A stretch of DNA of 64,000 nucleotides from Yoonia sp. (GTDB lineage: Bacteria; Pseudomonadota; Alphaproteobacteria; Rhodobacterales; Rhodobacteraceae): the NCBI RefSeq assembly GCF_030731595.1, contig NZ_JANQTS010000008.1, positions 1-64,000 of the forward strand, written 5' to 3'. This document shows, in pieces, positions 40,959 through 50,734 of the stretch. The translations under genes and the position numbers were made by a program. Position 1 is the stretch's first letter. The number at the start of each line of letters is the position of its first letter. The notes below the pieces were generated by a model, which did not search any database, had not been told where the DNA came from, and was given only the letters and a program-made list of their open reading frames with translations.

Positions 40959-42560
40959 CTACCTTTCGGTCAGCTTCAATTCGATCCGGCGGTTCTGGGC
41001 GCGGGCCTCTGGTGTATCTGCCGGATTGAGGGGCTGGAATTCGCCAAATCCGTTTGCAGCCAGCCTTTGCGGATCAATACCGAGGTCATTCGACATGAAG
41101 CGCACAACCGAAAGTGCCCGCGCTTGGCTTAGCTCCCAGTTGTCAGCGAAACGTCCGCCGGAATTGACAGGGATATTGTCGGTATGTCCGTCAACTCGGA
41201 TCACCCAATCGATGCCGTCAGGGATATCATCTGCGATACTGCGCAAGATATCCGCGATGTTTGCGATCTCGTCTTCGCCTGCGGGTGACAGGGTGGCACT
41301 CCCCGGCTGAAACAGGACCTCGGAGTTAAAGATGAACCGGTCGCCTTCGATGCGAATCCGGTCCTGACCTTCGAGGATCTGGCGCAGTTCACCAAAGAAG
41401 GTGGATTTGAACCGAGACAGGTCCTCTGCCTCTGCTGCAAGGCGTTCGGCCTCTTCTTCCAGTCGGGCGGTTTCGGCCTCGAGGCGCTGCCGTTCAGCTT
41501 CTTCCAGCAAGCGCCGCTGGCGTTCTTCCGCCACAACGCGGGCAAGGGCCGTGTTCAACTGCGCGCCGAGCGTTTCGATTTGCACCTGCGCTTCACGGTC
41601 TGCTTCTTCGGCAAGATTCAGCAGGGACTGGAGATTGCCGACCTGCATACGCAGGGCCGCAATCTGCTCGTTCAACAATGCTACTTGCCTTTGGCTTTCG
41701 GCCGAAAGTGCTTGTTCTGCGGCCAACTGTTCATTGGCGACTGCAAGCAGGGCCGCTTGCCGTTCGGCCTCGGTTTCGATGTTGCCTTGCGCGGCACGTG
41801 CAGCCGCCAGAAGCGTCAGCGTATCCTCTGCCTCTTGGCGCTGCCGTTCCAGATTGAGGGTCATTGCGGTCAGTTCAGTATCTGCGTTCGCCAAACGCTC
41901 GCGCAAGGCTTCAGCGGCGGCGGCGCTGGTCAACTGGTCCGCCTCCAGCGCTGTAATCTGCGCTGCGTTCGCGTCATTCTCGATCTCGAGATCAGCGATA
42001 AGCGCTTCCAAGGCCTCACGGCGCGCTGCCGCGAGCCGTGCCGCTTCGGCACCTGCATCAATTTCGGTTCGGGCTTGGGCGAGTGCGAGGTTCAGCGCCT
42101 CTTGCTGGGTCAAAAGCCGTTCCTGTTCGGCTTCCAAACCCGCGATGCTGGCGCGGGCTTCGCTGCGTTCGGTCAATAACCCTGCGACCTGCGCCTCGAA
42201 TTGCGTAATCTCGCTTTGGGCCCTTGCAAGCGCCTGATCCTGCGCTTCGCGCTCAGCAATCAGTGCGGCGATCCGCCCTGCTTGCAGTTCAGCCTGCGCA
42301 TTTGCATCTTCAAGGTCGGTCGTGAGCGCGGCAGTCCGATCCCTTTCAAGACCGAGTGTCGTTGTGAGGGCGGCTAACTGACCGCTCAGCGCGTCCAGTT
42401 CTGTTTCCTGTCCGGTGATTTGTTCGCGCAGGACAAACTGGATCACCATAAAGATCGTCAGGACAAACATCAGAACCAGCAAGAGGCCTGTCATCGCATC
42501 CACGAAGCCGGGCCAGATCGCGTTTTGGAACCTGTTCGATGATCTGCGGCTCAGCGCCAT
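40959..42560 (-). CDS. OmpA/MotB-like peptidoglycan-binding protein with N-terminal TM and long coiled coil
   Basis: N-terminal FVDAMTGLLLVLMFVLTIFMVIQFVL, ~300-residue coiled coil, C-terminal VDGHTDNIPVNSGGRFADNWELSQARALSVVRFM. Confidence 0.85.
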   Translation of the reverse strand: MALSRRSSNRFQNAIWPGFVDAMTGLLLVLMFVLTIFMVIQFVLREQITGQETELDALSGQLAALTTTLGLERDRTAALTTDLEDANAQAELQAGRIAALIAEREAQDQALARAQSEITQFEAQVAGLLTERSEARASIAGLEAEQERLLTQQEALNLALAQARTEIDAGAEAARLAAARREALEALIADLEIENDANAAQITALEADQLTSAAAAEALRERLANADTELTAMTLNLERQRQEAEDTLTLLAAARAAQGNIETEAERQAALLAVANEQLAAEQALSAESQRQVALLNEQIAALRMQVGNLQSLLNLAEEADREAQVQIETLGAQLNTALARVVAEERQRRLLEEAERQRLEAETARLEEEAERLAAEAEDLSRFKSTFFGELRQILEGQDRIRIEGDRFIFNSEVLFQPGSATLSPAGEDEIANIADILRSIADDIPDGIDWVIRVDGHTDNIPVNSGGRFADNWELSQARALSVVRFMSNDLGIDPQRLAANGFGEFQPLNPADTPEARAQNRRIELKLTER

Positions 42561-42563
42561 GGA

Positions 42564-43712
42564 TCAGCCTCTATCCTTGATCGCGCTCGTCAGGTTTGCG
42601 ATGTCGCCGCGCAGGTCGCCAATGCTTTCCTGCCGGCCCGCAGACATCTCTTCGAGGATACGCAGCAGTTGCACATCAATCGACCGCAGCCGCATCCGGC
42701 TTTCGGCATCGATCCCTTCCATGCCGCTGTCATCCAGCTTCTTGATCAAGGCTTCTTGGCCGATTGCCACGCGTTCAAGCATTGCGGTGCTGGCATTCGC
42801 GGTATTTGACTGGGTCATTTTTTCGATCGCGGTTGCGAGCGCGCCGAACCGGCGGTCGTTGTCTTCGCGGTCGGCGTCGGTCTGGCCCATCATCATCTGG
42901 ATCGTATCCATCAATTCGCCAAGCTGGTCGACGAAGGCACCCATGACACCCATATCAGCGCCGCTGCCCTCTTCACCGTCGATACCGACCCGAGTGATCG
43001 TTGACATCCATTCTTCCAGCTCCCGGTAAAAACGGTTTTGGCCATGCCCGGCAAAGAGCTCCAGCAGGCCGACGATCAGCGATCCAGCTAGCCCCAGCAA
43101 AGAGCTTGAAAAGGCCGTTCCCATGCCGCCAAGCTGGGCCTCAAGGCCGGATTGCAGGCGCGCAAAGATATCTGCACCGGATTCGCCTTCGGCTGGATTG
43201 AGTGAGCGGATCGTCTCGACGAGTGCGGGTACTGTGGTTGCAAGGCCATAGAACGTCCCCAACAGACCAAGAAAAATGAGCACGTTGCCGATGTACCGTG
43301 TGATCTCGCGGTCTTCGTCGATCCGTTGCGCCACCGAATCAAGAATTGATCTGCCGGACGAAGATGAGATCTGCGTGCGTGCGCCGCGCGAGCGGAGCAA
43401 TGTCGCCAAAGGTGCCAGCAATGATGGTGCAGTACTGTAGGAATGCCCGCCTGAGTCTTTCGCGAACCGCTCGATCCAGCGCACCGAGTTCATCAGCAAG
43501 AAGACTTGATTGAAGCAGGACAGCACCCCCAGAACGAAGACGCCCAGGATGACCCCGTTCAAATATGGGTTCGATTGGTAGATCGCGGTGATCTGCTCCA
43601 GCCCGAGGTAAAACCCAGCACCAACCAAACCGATCACGATCAACATGAACAGAAGTTGGCGGATAGGCTGTGAAAACTGTGGCGGTGCCTTGGGTTCCCG
43701 TTTGTCCGACAC
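42564..43712 (-). CDS. MotA/TolQ/ExbB-like proton-channel family protein
   Basis: FLGLLGTFYGLATTVPALVETI ... LGGMGTAFSSSLLGLAGSLIVGLLELFAG, C-terminal coiled coil; overlaps operon with the OmpA-like gene. Confidence 0.85.
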   Translation of the reverse strand: MSDKREPKAPPQFSQPIRQLLFMLIVIGLVGAGFYLGLEQITAIYQSNPYLNGVILGVFVLGVLSCFNQVFLLMNSVRWIERFAKDSGGHSYSTAPSLLAPLATLLRSRGARTQISSSSGRSILDSVAQRIDEDREITRYIGNVLIFLGLLGTFYGLATTVPALVETIRSLNPAEGESGADIFARLQSGLEAQLGGMGTAFSSSLLGLAGSLIVGLLELFAGHGQNRFYRELEEWMSTITRVGIDGEEGSGADMGVMGAFVDQLGELMDTIQMMMGQTDADREDNDRRFGALATAIEKMTQSNTANASTAMLERVAIGQEALIKKLDDSGMEGIDAESRMRLRSIDVQLLRILEEMSAGRQESIGDLRGDIANLTSAIKDRG

Positions 43713-43801
43713 GGATGGGAGTCCTCATATTGTGTGACTATTATGCTCGCATAGCATCATATAGCTGCGCTGCCGCAAACCCAAATAAAATCAGCCTCGG
43801 C

Positions 43802-44332
43802 TTATGTTGCAGTCAAGGCACGCACGCGCTGCACAAGCCAATCCATATCCGCGTCATGGATGCCCAATTGCGTCAGGTGATCGGCGGTATTGAACAGGTA
43901 CTCGGTATTTGGTCCTCGCCCGCCGACGGCAAAAGCGATGATCTGCGCCTGCTTTTCGAGGTCAAACTGGCAATATTGCACGTGGTCGCGGTTGATAATG
44001 TAGGCCAGCGCGGGAATCGTTTCCCCCTCATCGCTGATGAGGTTGACCGTATCTTCGTAGTAGGCCGAAGAGATCAGCTCGCGTTCGCGCAGCATGGTAA
44101 GAACTGCGTCCTCTTCGTCTTCGGCGACTTCAAAAGCAACACCGGTACATTGCCCGCCCTTTTGTGCATCAAGTGCCAGCACCAAGCCCGGATCTTCTTC
44201 CGAGCCACGATGATGAATCGAGAGCATGCAAAAGCTGCGATGGTAATCGTGCAGGCGCGCTCTGACCGTCTGTTTTGGTGTGAATCCGGGGTTCCACAAG
44301 AGTGACCCATATCCAAAAACCCAAAACGCCAT
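43802..44332 (-). CDS. ChaC-type gamma-glutamylcyclotransferase
   Basis: MAFWVFGYGSLLWNPGFTPKQTVRARLHDYHRSFCMLS. Confidence 0.92.
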   Translation of the reverse strand: MAFWVFGYGSLLWNPGFTPKQTVRARLHDYHRSFCMLSIHHRGSEEDPGLVLALDAQKGGQCTGVAFEVAEDEEDAVLTMLRERELISSAYYEDTVNLISDEGETIPALAYIINRDHVQYCQFDLEKQAQIIAFAVGGRGPNTEYLFNTADHLTQLGIHDADMDWLVQRVRALTAT

Positions 44333-44391
44333 GCTGTTGTCCCCTTTTGCCAAGTGTCCATAAACACTGGAATCGACAAAACGAAAAGGGG

Positions 44392-44925
44392 TCAGCCGGC
44401 GCTTATCAGATCTCCAAAGATCGTCGCGGTATGGTCTTGCAGATAAATCCGGAGCCAAGGTGTGTACTGCATCGGGTGCCGCGCCACCTCTGCTGTCAGA
44501 TCATAAAAATCGACCCAGCGGGTGTTCATGACCTCGTCAGGATTTGGCGCGATCCGAAGGCCATTGGGTGCATCTGCCACAAAGACTTCGACAACCTCAT
44601 GTTCGATCAGGCCACCACCCACATCCGCACGATATTCGATCTGGTCGCGATGCGTCGGATAGACACCGGAAATGCCCAGCTCTTCTTCCAAGCGCCGCAC
44701 TGCGCAATCTGTAGCGTCTTCGTCCCATTCGGGGTGCGTACAGCAGGTGTTCGCCCAAAGGCCCGGTGTGTGATACTTGCCCATCGCGCGTTGTTGGATC
44801 AGCACGCGACCGCGGTTTATCACAAAGACACTGACGGCTTTGTGCTTCAGGCCGCGCTGATGCGCTTCCAGCTTTTCAACAGGTTTGAGGATGCCGTTTT
44901 CCCAGGCCGGGATCATGATCGTCAT
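44392..44925 (-). CDS. idi: isopentenyl-diphosphate delta-isomerase
   Basis: LWANTCCTHPEWDEDATDCAVRRLEEELGI; overlaps bchP. Confidence 0.93.
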   Translation of the reverse strand: MTIMIPAWENGILKPVEKLEAHQRGLKHKAVSVFVINRGRVLIQQRAMGKYHTPGLWANTCCTHPEWDEDATDCAVRRLEEELGISGVYPTHRDQIEYRADVGGGLIEHEVVEVFVADAPNGLRIAPNPDEVMNTRWVDFYDLTAEVARHPMQYTPWLRIYLQDHTATIFGDLISAG

Positions 44926-46103
44926 GTCCGAAGGGGAGACACCAACCGTGTCAAATGTGCAAGGTTTTTCACCCCAATCTTCAGGTGCGCCATCGGGCGG
45001 GCCGCGACCAGCTTTTTGTTCATGTAGGCCTCGAAGGTCAGTTTCTGGACATCCACATCGTGACAGAGCGACACAAACCGTTCGCGCCGTTCGTCACTGC
45101 GGTAATAGGCATTTTGCATGGCGCCGAGAACCCTGAATACCTGTTTGTGTTCTCGCATGAAGAGTTTGCGCGCCAATTGCAAATCCTTGATCCGGCCTGT
45201 CTTGAGCTTTGCAGCCACAGCGGTTGCCGCGACACGCCCACCGATCATGGCATAATAGATGCCTTCGCCTGATGATGGTGCCACAACACCCGCGGCATCG
45301 CCAGCCAGCACAACGTCGCGCCCGTTGTCCCAGCGTTCCAGCGGTTGCAGCGGGATGGGTGCGCCTTCGCGCCTGATTGTTTTGCAATCGGTCAGTCCTG
45401 CGCTGGCCCGCAGATCGGCGGTTGCCTGTTTCACGTCCACCGATTTGACAAGTGATCCCATGCCGATACTGGCCTGACCGCCGTGCGGGAAAATCCAGCC
45501 GTAGAAATCGGGGGAAATGCGACCGTCATAGATCACGTCGCATCGCGCGGGATCGTAAGATTCCGTGCGTTCGGGCGCTTCGATAATTTCATGATAGGCG
45601 ATCACATAGGGGATTTTGTCACCCCCCGGCACACATTGGCGCGCTACGTTTGATCGCGCGCCGTCTGCCCCGATCACCATCTTGGTGTCCAGTTTCAGTT
45701 CATTGCCGCTGATTTTGTCGCGGTAAAGGACGTGGGTCCCTTCGGCATCGCGGGTGATCTTGGTGAACGTCCCTGTATAACGGTGCGCCCCGGCCTTGAC
45801 GGCCCGATCCCGCAAGAAGGGATCAAAAGATTCACGGTCAACCATGCCGACAAAGCCGTTCTCAATCGGGATATCCACATGCCGTCCAGAGGGCGAGATC
45901 ATCCGCGCCGTCGTGACTTTCGCAACGATCTGTTCGTCAGGGATAAAGAAATCTTCGATCAGCCTTGGCGGGATCGCGCCGCCGCAGGGCTTGATCCGCC
46001 CGTCGCGGTCAATGAAAGCGACCTTATGGCCGGATCTTGCAAGGTCTTCTGCGGCTGTGGCCCCGGATGGGCCTGCGCCGACGACGACGACATCATATTG
46101 CAT
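44922..46103 (-). CDS. bchP: geranylgeranyl diphosphate/bacteriochlorophyll reductase
   Basis: MQYDVVVVGAGPSGATAAEDLARSGHKVAFIDRDGRIKPCGGAIPPRLIEDF. Confidence 0.95.
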   Translation of the reverse strand: MQYDVVVVGAGPSGATAAEDLARSGHKVAFIDRDGRIKPCGGAIPPRLIEDFFIPDEQIVAKVTTARMISPSGRHVDIPIENGFVGMVDRESFDPFLRDRAVKAGAHRYTGTFTKITRDAEGTHVLYRDKISGNELKLDTKMVIGADGARSNVARQCVPGGDKIPYVIAYHEIIEAPERTESYDPARCDVIYDGRISPDFYGWIFPHGGQASIGMGSLVKSVDVKQATADLRASAGLTDCKTIRREGAPIPLQPLERWDNGRDVVLAGDAAGVVAPSSGEGIYYAMIGGRVAATAVAAKLKTGRIKDLQLARKLFMREHKQVFRVLGAMQNAYYRSDERRERFVSLCHDVDVQKLTFEAYMNKKLVAARPMAHLKIGVKNLAHLTRLVSPLRT

Positions 46104-46106
46104 GTG

Positions 46107-47387
46107 TTACTCTCCCGGTACGAGTGTGGCGGACGGCATTTTGCGATCCATGATTTTGGCGGCCATGGCTGTGGCAGCGATGAAAAGAGCGGCTTCGCCG
46201 ATAAAGACTGTGCCGAAGGCTTGGGTGTCGGTCAGGCTGACGCGCAACAGATCGACCATGCCCGCGCCGATCAAACCGCCAAACCCAGCGGCGATGGCTT
46301 GGGCTGCACCCCAAAGGCCCATACGTGTGCCTTCGCGGCGCTCTTTCCCTTGGGCGGCGAGCGCCATCATGGAACCGATGGCTGCGACCGCGAACATGCC
46401 GTTGAAGAAACCCAGCAGGACGACTGCGGGTACGAGCGGTGCGCCTGGTCCCATCGGACCAAGGAAAGTGATCAGCGCCAAAGCAGCCGCCGAACCCATG
46501 CAGCCCGCCATGACCCAATTGCGCAAGGCTCCGATTTTAAGGCCGGTCGCCATGATCCCAACGGTCAGCATGCCGACAAAAACGCCGCCATTCTGCGCGC
46601 CGGACAGTGATGTGGACTGTCCGGGGGTAAAGCCAAAGACCAGCCCCGCGTAGGGTTCAAGGATAAGTTCCTGCATGAAATAGGCGGTCATCGAAAGGAA
46701 CACGAAAAGAGTAAAGTTGCGCGCTTTGCGCTCTTGCCAAACCTCGCGCAGACCTTCGCGGAAAGGTGTCGGATCGGGTTCGCGCACAGCGATCAGGTTG
46801 CGCTCGACCCGCCAAACGGCAAGGCAGGTCACTGCAACCGCGATCGTCACGACGATGCCGACGATCTCGATCAAAAGCTGGGGGGAATATGGATCAATCA
46901 ACTGACCGACGATGCCCGCAGTCATTGCAATCCCGAAGATCATCATCAGCCAAGTGATCGTCGCAGCAGCAGCGCGTCTATGTGGTGCCGTCGTCGTGGC
47001 CAGTAGCGCCAGCAGCGATGTGCCGGATGCCCCAACGCCAAGCCCGATCATTGTGTAGGCAATGATCGAAATTGTCAGACCAAGTGCAAAAGACTGTGGG
47101 AAGGCCAGCAATGCGCAGGTTGCGGTAAAGGCGCCAAGCCCAAGTACCACCATGCCGCCAATGATCCAGCGCGTCCGGTGTCCGCCCGCGTCTGAATAGA
47201 AACCCCAGTGCGGCCGCGTCAGCTGAATACTATAATGCAGTCCGACCAATAGGCCGGGAAGCAGGGCAGGCAGTGACAGTTCGACCACCATCAGCCGGTT
47301 CAGGGTTGATGTTGTCAGAACGACAATCGCCCCCAGCGCCATCTGCACAAAGCCAAGTCGAACGATCTGGAACCATGAAAGTGTCAT
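46107..47387 (-). CDS. PucC/LhaA-family MFS protein (bch2/ORF428-like)
   Basis: 12-TM protein, LVGLHYSIQLTRPHWGFYSDAGGHRTRWI; located between bchP and bchG. Confidence 0.9.
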   Translation of the reverse strand: MTLSWFQIVRLGFVQMALGAIVVLTTSTLNRLMVVELSLPALLPGLLVGLHYSIQLTRPHWGFYSDAGGHRTRWIIGGMVVLGLGAFTATCALLAFPQSFALGLTISIIAYTMIGLGVGASGTSLLALLATTTAPHRRAAAATITWLMMIFGIAMTAGIVGQLIDPYSPQLLIEIVGIVVTIAVAVTCLAVWRVERNLIAVREPDPTPFREGLREVWQERKARNFTLFVFLSMTAYFMQELILEPYAGLVFGFTPGQSTSLSGAQNGGVFVGMLTVGIMATGLKIGALRNWVMAGCMGSAAALALITFLGPMGPGAPLVPAVVLLGFFNGMFAVAAIGSMMALAAQGKERREGTRMGLWGAAQAIAAGFGGLIGAGMVDLLRVSLTDTQAFGTVFIGEAALFIAATAMAAKIMDRKMPSATLVPGE

Positions 47388-47388
47388 G

Positions 47389-48303
47389 TCACCCTCCGAT
47401 ACTGCGTAATGCGACGGCGGCGATCATCATCCCGCTGATATAACACAGGATTCCGACGCCCTGATACCATGGTGTCTTGCCTTCGGGGTCACGCAACAGA
47501 ACCCGCATCGCTGCGACCTGCACAGCCAGCAAGACAGTCACGCCCAGCGCATGAAACGGCTTGTCCCAAAAGAACAGCAATCCAATCACAACGACCTGCG
47601 GAATGGCCATGACCCAGCAGGCAACCCGCGCGGCCCGATCTGCCCCAAGCACAACTGGCAAGGACCGCAGCCCCATTTGCCGGTCGCCTTCGATAGCCTT
47701 GAAGTCATTCAACGTCATGATGCCATGCGCGCCCAGCCCGTAAAGGACCGCGATCAGGATGTTTTGCGCCGTGGGTGCGCCTGCTGCAACGACGGCAGCG
47801 CCGGTGATCCAGGGCAATGTCTCGTAAGCAAGCCCGCAAAGCCCTGGCCCCCAGATACCGGATTTTTTTGCCCGGAACGGTTCAGCCGAATAGGCCCAGG
47901 CGGCGGCAACGGCCAGAATCGTCGCCCCAAAGCCCCAAGGCCCCAGTTGATAACCGACCGCCAAGCCCAAGACTGTCATCGCAAGGGCAATATAGAGGCC
48001 CCAGCGCCCCGGAATGCGCCCTGATGGAATCGGCCTGTCAGGTTCGTTGATCGCGTCGACGTGTCTGTCGCACCAGTCATTGGCCGCCTGCGACATCCCG
48101 CAGACAATCGGCCCCGCAAGCACCACCCCAAGGATGACAAAAAACCATTGGCCAGAAGGGCTTACGCCAGAAGAGACAACACCGCACAGATAGGCCCACA
48201 TGGGTGGAAACCACGTGACCGGTTTGATCAAACGCAGCATAGCGCGCGGCTCTGGCCAGCGCCGCATGTCTGCTTGGGCATGTAAGTTATCTGTTACACT
48301 CAT
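47389..48303 (-). CDS. bchG: bacteriochlorophyll synthase (chlorophyll synthetase ChlG/BchG)
   Basis: RAMLRLIKPVTWFPPMWAYLCGVVSSGV; AANDWCDRHVDAINEPDRPIPSGRIPG. The start may instead be the internal ATG at 48267. Confidence 0.95.
   Translation of the reverse strand: MSVTDNLHAQADMRRWPEPRAMLRLIKPVTWFPPMWAYLCGVVSSGVSPSGQWFFVILGVVLAGPIVCGMSQAANDWCDRHVDAINEPDRPIPSGRIPGRWGLYIALAMTVLGLAVGYQLGPWGFGATILAVAAAWAYSAEPFRAKKSGIWGPGLCGLAYETLPWITGAAVVAAGAPTAQNILIAVLYGLGAHGIMTLNDFKAIEGDRQMGLRSLPVVLGADRAARVACWVMAIPQVVVIGLLFFWDKPFHALGVTVLLAVQVAAMRVLLRDPEGKTPWYQGVGILCYISGMMIAAVALRSIGG
48281..48298. promoter_or_regulatory. PpsR/CrtJ-type operator 1 at bchG
   Basis: TGT-AAGTTATCTGTT-ACA. Confidence 0.82.
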
Positions 48304-48305
48304 AG

Positions 48306-48323
48306 TGTCAGTTTAAGATGACA
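48306..48323. promoter_or_regulatory. PpsR/CrtJ-type operator 2 at bchG
   Basis: TGT-CAGTTTAAGATG-ACA; 7 bp after site 1. Confidence 0.85.
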
Positions 48324-48340
48324 CATTGCCTTTGGGCAAG

Positions 48341-48358
48341 TGTAAACGTGTGTTGACA
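48341..48358. promoter_or_regulatory. PpsR/CrtJ-type operator 3 between bchG and the ThuA-like gene
   Basis: TGT-AAACGTGTGTTG-ACA; 17 bp after site 2. Confidence 0.8.
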
Positions 48359-48508
48359 CTGCGCCATCTTGTCACCTGTTAATGGATGACTGTGGATCAG
48401 CAGATTTCCCTTGGTTTCATTCGCCGTTCGCCAATCTACATTTCCACTATTGCCACGGTTTGTCGGATCATGCAGAGCTATTCCAAAGCGCTTTGGGAAG
48501 GGGTAGTC

Positions 48509-49291
48509 ATGCCAATACGTGCGGTTGTATGGGGCGAAAACGTCCATGAACAGACCAACAAAGTCGTAGCCGATCTATACCCCGAGGGGATGCATGCTGC
48601 GATTGCAGAGGCGCTTTGCGCCGATGGAATTGATGCGACAACAGCAACCTTGCAAGAGCCTGAACATGGCCTGCCCGAAGCCCGCCTTGCCCAGACGGAT
48701 GTGCTTTTGTGGTGGGGCCATGCCGCACATGGCGACGTCGCGGACGAGGTGGTAGAGCGCGTCGCGGATCATGTGAATGCGGGCATGGGCCTGATCCTGC
48801 TGCACTCGGCCCATTTTGCCAAGATATTCAAACGTCTGATGGGCACTCCCTGCAACCTGACGTGGCGCGAGGCGGGCGAGCGTGAACGCCTGTGGGTCAC
48901 GTCCCGCAATCATCCCATCGCCGCTGGCCTGCCCGACCATTTCGAACTGGAAAACGAAGAGATGTACGGCGAACCCTTCGGTGTGCCGGAACCCTTGGAA
49001 ACCGTTTTCATCAGTTGGTTTCAAGGGGGCGAAGTGTTCCGCTCTGGCCTGACCTACAAGCGCGGCGCGGGCAATGTGTTCTATTTTCGTCCGGGACACG
49101 AAACTTATCCGACCTACCACGATCCCAACGTCCAGACCGTTCTGCGCAACGCCGTGCGCTGGGCCTATAACCCCGCCCCGCGTGTGGTTGGCGTGAACGA
49201 TGCACCCAATGTGCCGGTCGAGCAGGCGCTTGAGCCAATCCAGCAACGTGGTGCGCGTCTGCATGCCGATGGCGAGGAGGGCTATCGTTGA
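48509..49291 (+). CDS. ThuA-like domain protein (trehalose utilization family)
   Basis: [58 protein letters not shown]. Confidence 0.88.
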   Translation: MPIRAVVWGENVHEQTNKVVADLYPEGMHAAIAEALCADGIDATTATLQEPEHGLPEARLAQTDVLLWWGHAAHGDVADEVVERVADHVNAGMGLILLHSAHFAKIFKRLMGTPCNLTWREAGERERLWVTSRNHPIAAGLPDHFELENEEMYGEPFGVPEPLETVFISWFQGGEVFRSGLTYKRGAGNVFYFRPGHETYPTYHDPNVQTVLRNAVRWAYNPAPRVVGVNDAPNVPVEQALEPIQQRGARLHADGEEGYR

Positions 49292-50337
49292 TCCGCGTTC
49301 TGATCGTCGGAACCGGCGGCATGGCCAATAGCCACGCTGAAGCCTATGCCCAGATGGACGGTGTCACGCTGGTGGGGGGTGTGGACCCGAACCCGGACAA
49401 TCTTGCAGCTTTCAAGGCAGCCTTTGGTGTGACCCATACTTTTACCAGCGTTGCCGATGCGCTGGCCTGGGGAGAATTTGACGCCGCGTCGAACGTCACC
49501 CCCGATTCTGTCCACTTTCGCACGACAATGCCGCTGCTCGCCGCTGGCAAACATGTGCTGTGTGAAAAACCGCTCGCCCAGAACGAGGCCGAAGCCAGTC
49601 AGATGGCCCAGGCCGCACATGCGGCGGGCGTCGTGAATATGGTCAATCTGACCTACCGGAATGTCCCTGCCCTCATGCAAGCCGCACAGATGGTCGCGGA
49701 TGGTGTGATCGGCGAAGTACGCCATTTTGAAGCCTCCTATCTGCAAAGCTGGCTCACCCAAGCTGCATGGGGTGACTGGAGGACAGAGGATCAATGGCTA
49801 TGGCGTTTGTCCTCTGCGCATGGGTCCACGGGTGTGCTGGGGGATGTGGGTGTACATATCGTCGATTTTGCCAGCTTTGCCGCAGGATCAGAGCCTGACC
49901 GCGTGTCGTGCCGTCTCAAGACCTTCGACAAGGCAAAGGATAACCGCATCGGAGACTATACGCTCGATGCCAACGACAGCATGGCGATGCATCTGTCGCT
50001 ACGCAACGGGGCGATCGGCGTCATTCACGCCAGCCGCTTTGCCACGGGTCATGTCAACGATTTGCGCTTGCGTCTTTTCGGGACCGAAGGCGGTTTGGAC
50101 GTCCGCTTTGAGAATGCAAAAAGCCACCTGTCTGTTTGCGCCGGGCCCAACAAACAAAGTGCTACTTGGGTTGATGTTGTACCAAAACCGGTTATCCCCA
50201 ACTATCACCGCTTTGTCGCAGCCATTCGCGCGGGCCGGCAAGTTGCGCCCGACTTTGCCCGCGGTGCCGCGCTGCAGCGCGTCTTGGATCTTGCGATTGT
50301 TTCGGATCAACAAAGCGCGCTTGATCAGGTGATCTAG
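49288..50337 (+). CDS. Gfo/Idh/MocA family oxidoreductase
   Basis: [49 protein letters not shown]. Confidence 0.9.
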   Translation: MIRVLIVGTGGMANSHAEAYAQMDGVTLVGGVDPNPDNLAAFKAAFGVTHTFTSVADALAWGEFDAASNVTPDSVHFRTTMPLLAAGKHVLCEKPLAQNEAEASQMAQAAHAAGVVNMVNLTYRNVPALMQAAQMVADGVIGEVRHFEASYLQSWLTQAAWGDWRTEDQWLWRLSSAHGSTGVLGDVGVHIVDFASFAAGSEPDRVSCRLKTFDKAKDNRIGDYTLDANDSMAMHLSLRNGAIGVIHASRFATGHVNDLRLRLFGTEGGLDVRFENAKSHLSVCAGPNKQSATWVDVVPKPVIPNYHRFVAAIRAGRQVAPDFARGAALQRVLDLAIVSDQQSALDQVI

Positions 50338-50438
50338 CGCAGGAACTCAGATACTATTTTCATCGAATTGTCTCGTTAAGCCTACTTTCACGTCTTCGTA
50401 TTTATCACCGCCCATGGGTGAAGACACGAGGTAGTAGG

Positions 50439-50610
50439 ATGAGCACGGGAACAAACGCACCAACAATCATCAAACGCAAAAAGATCATCGCGGGCGGCGG
50501 GCATCATGGTGGCGCATGGAAAGTGGCTATTCGTTTTGGTCCTTTGGATGTGGTGCTTTGCACCGGGTTGGTTCGGGAATTCGCAGATCTTCTGCGAGTT
50601 GAAGCGTCTT
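50439..50610 (+). pseudogene. motB: motB remnant (N-terminal fragment only)
   Basis: MSTGTNAPTIIKRKKIIAGGGHHGGAWKVA matches the MotB N-terminus; the expected YADFVTAMMAFFLLMWLL continuation is missing/frameshifted (FVLVLWMWC in another frame). Confidence 0.65.
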
Positions 50611-50734
50611 TCTGACGGAACTGGCCGATCCTTGATGTCACGGCCCGCCGTTTTGGCGTTACCCTCGTCTAAACCAATGCAGGTTGAACAATTCCTTAAT
50701 TCCCTCATCGCAAATACAAAGCATTTGAGCGAAA

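Noticed and set aside
40959-43712. Zorya-type anti-phage system
   Set aside because: MotA-like and OmpA-like pair present but no ZorC/ZorD/ZorE or nuclease/helicase neighbour, and surrounding genes are housekeeping.
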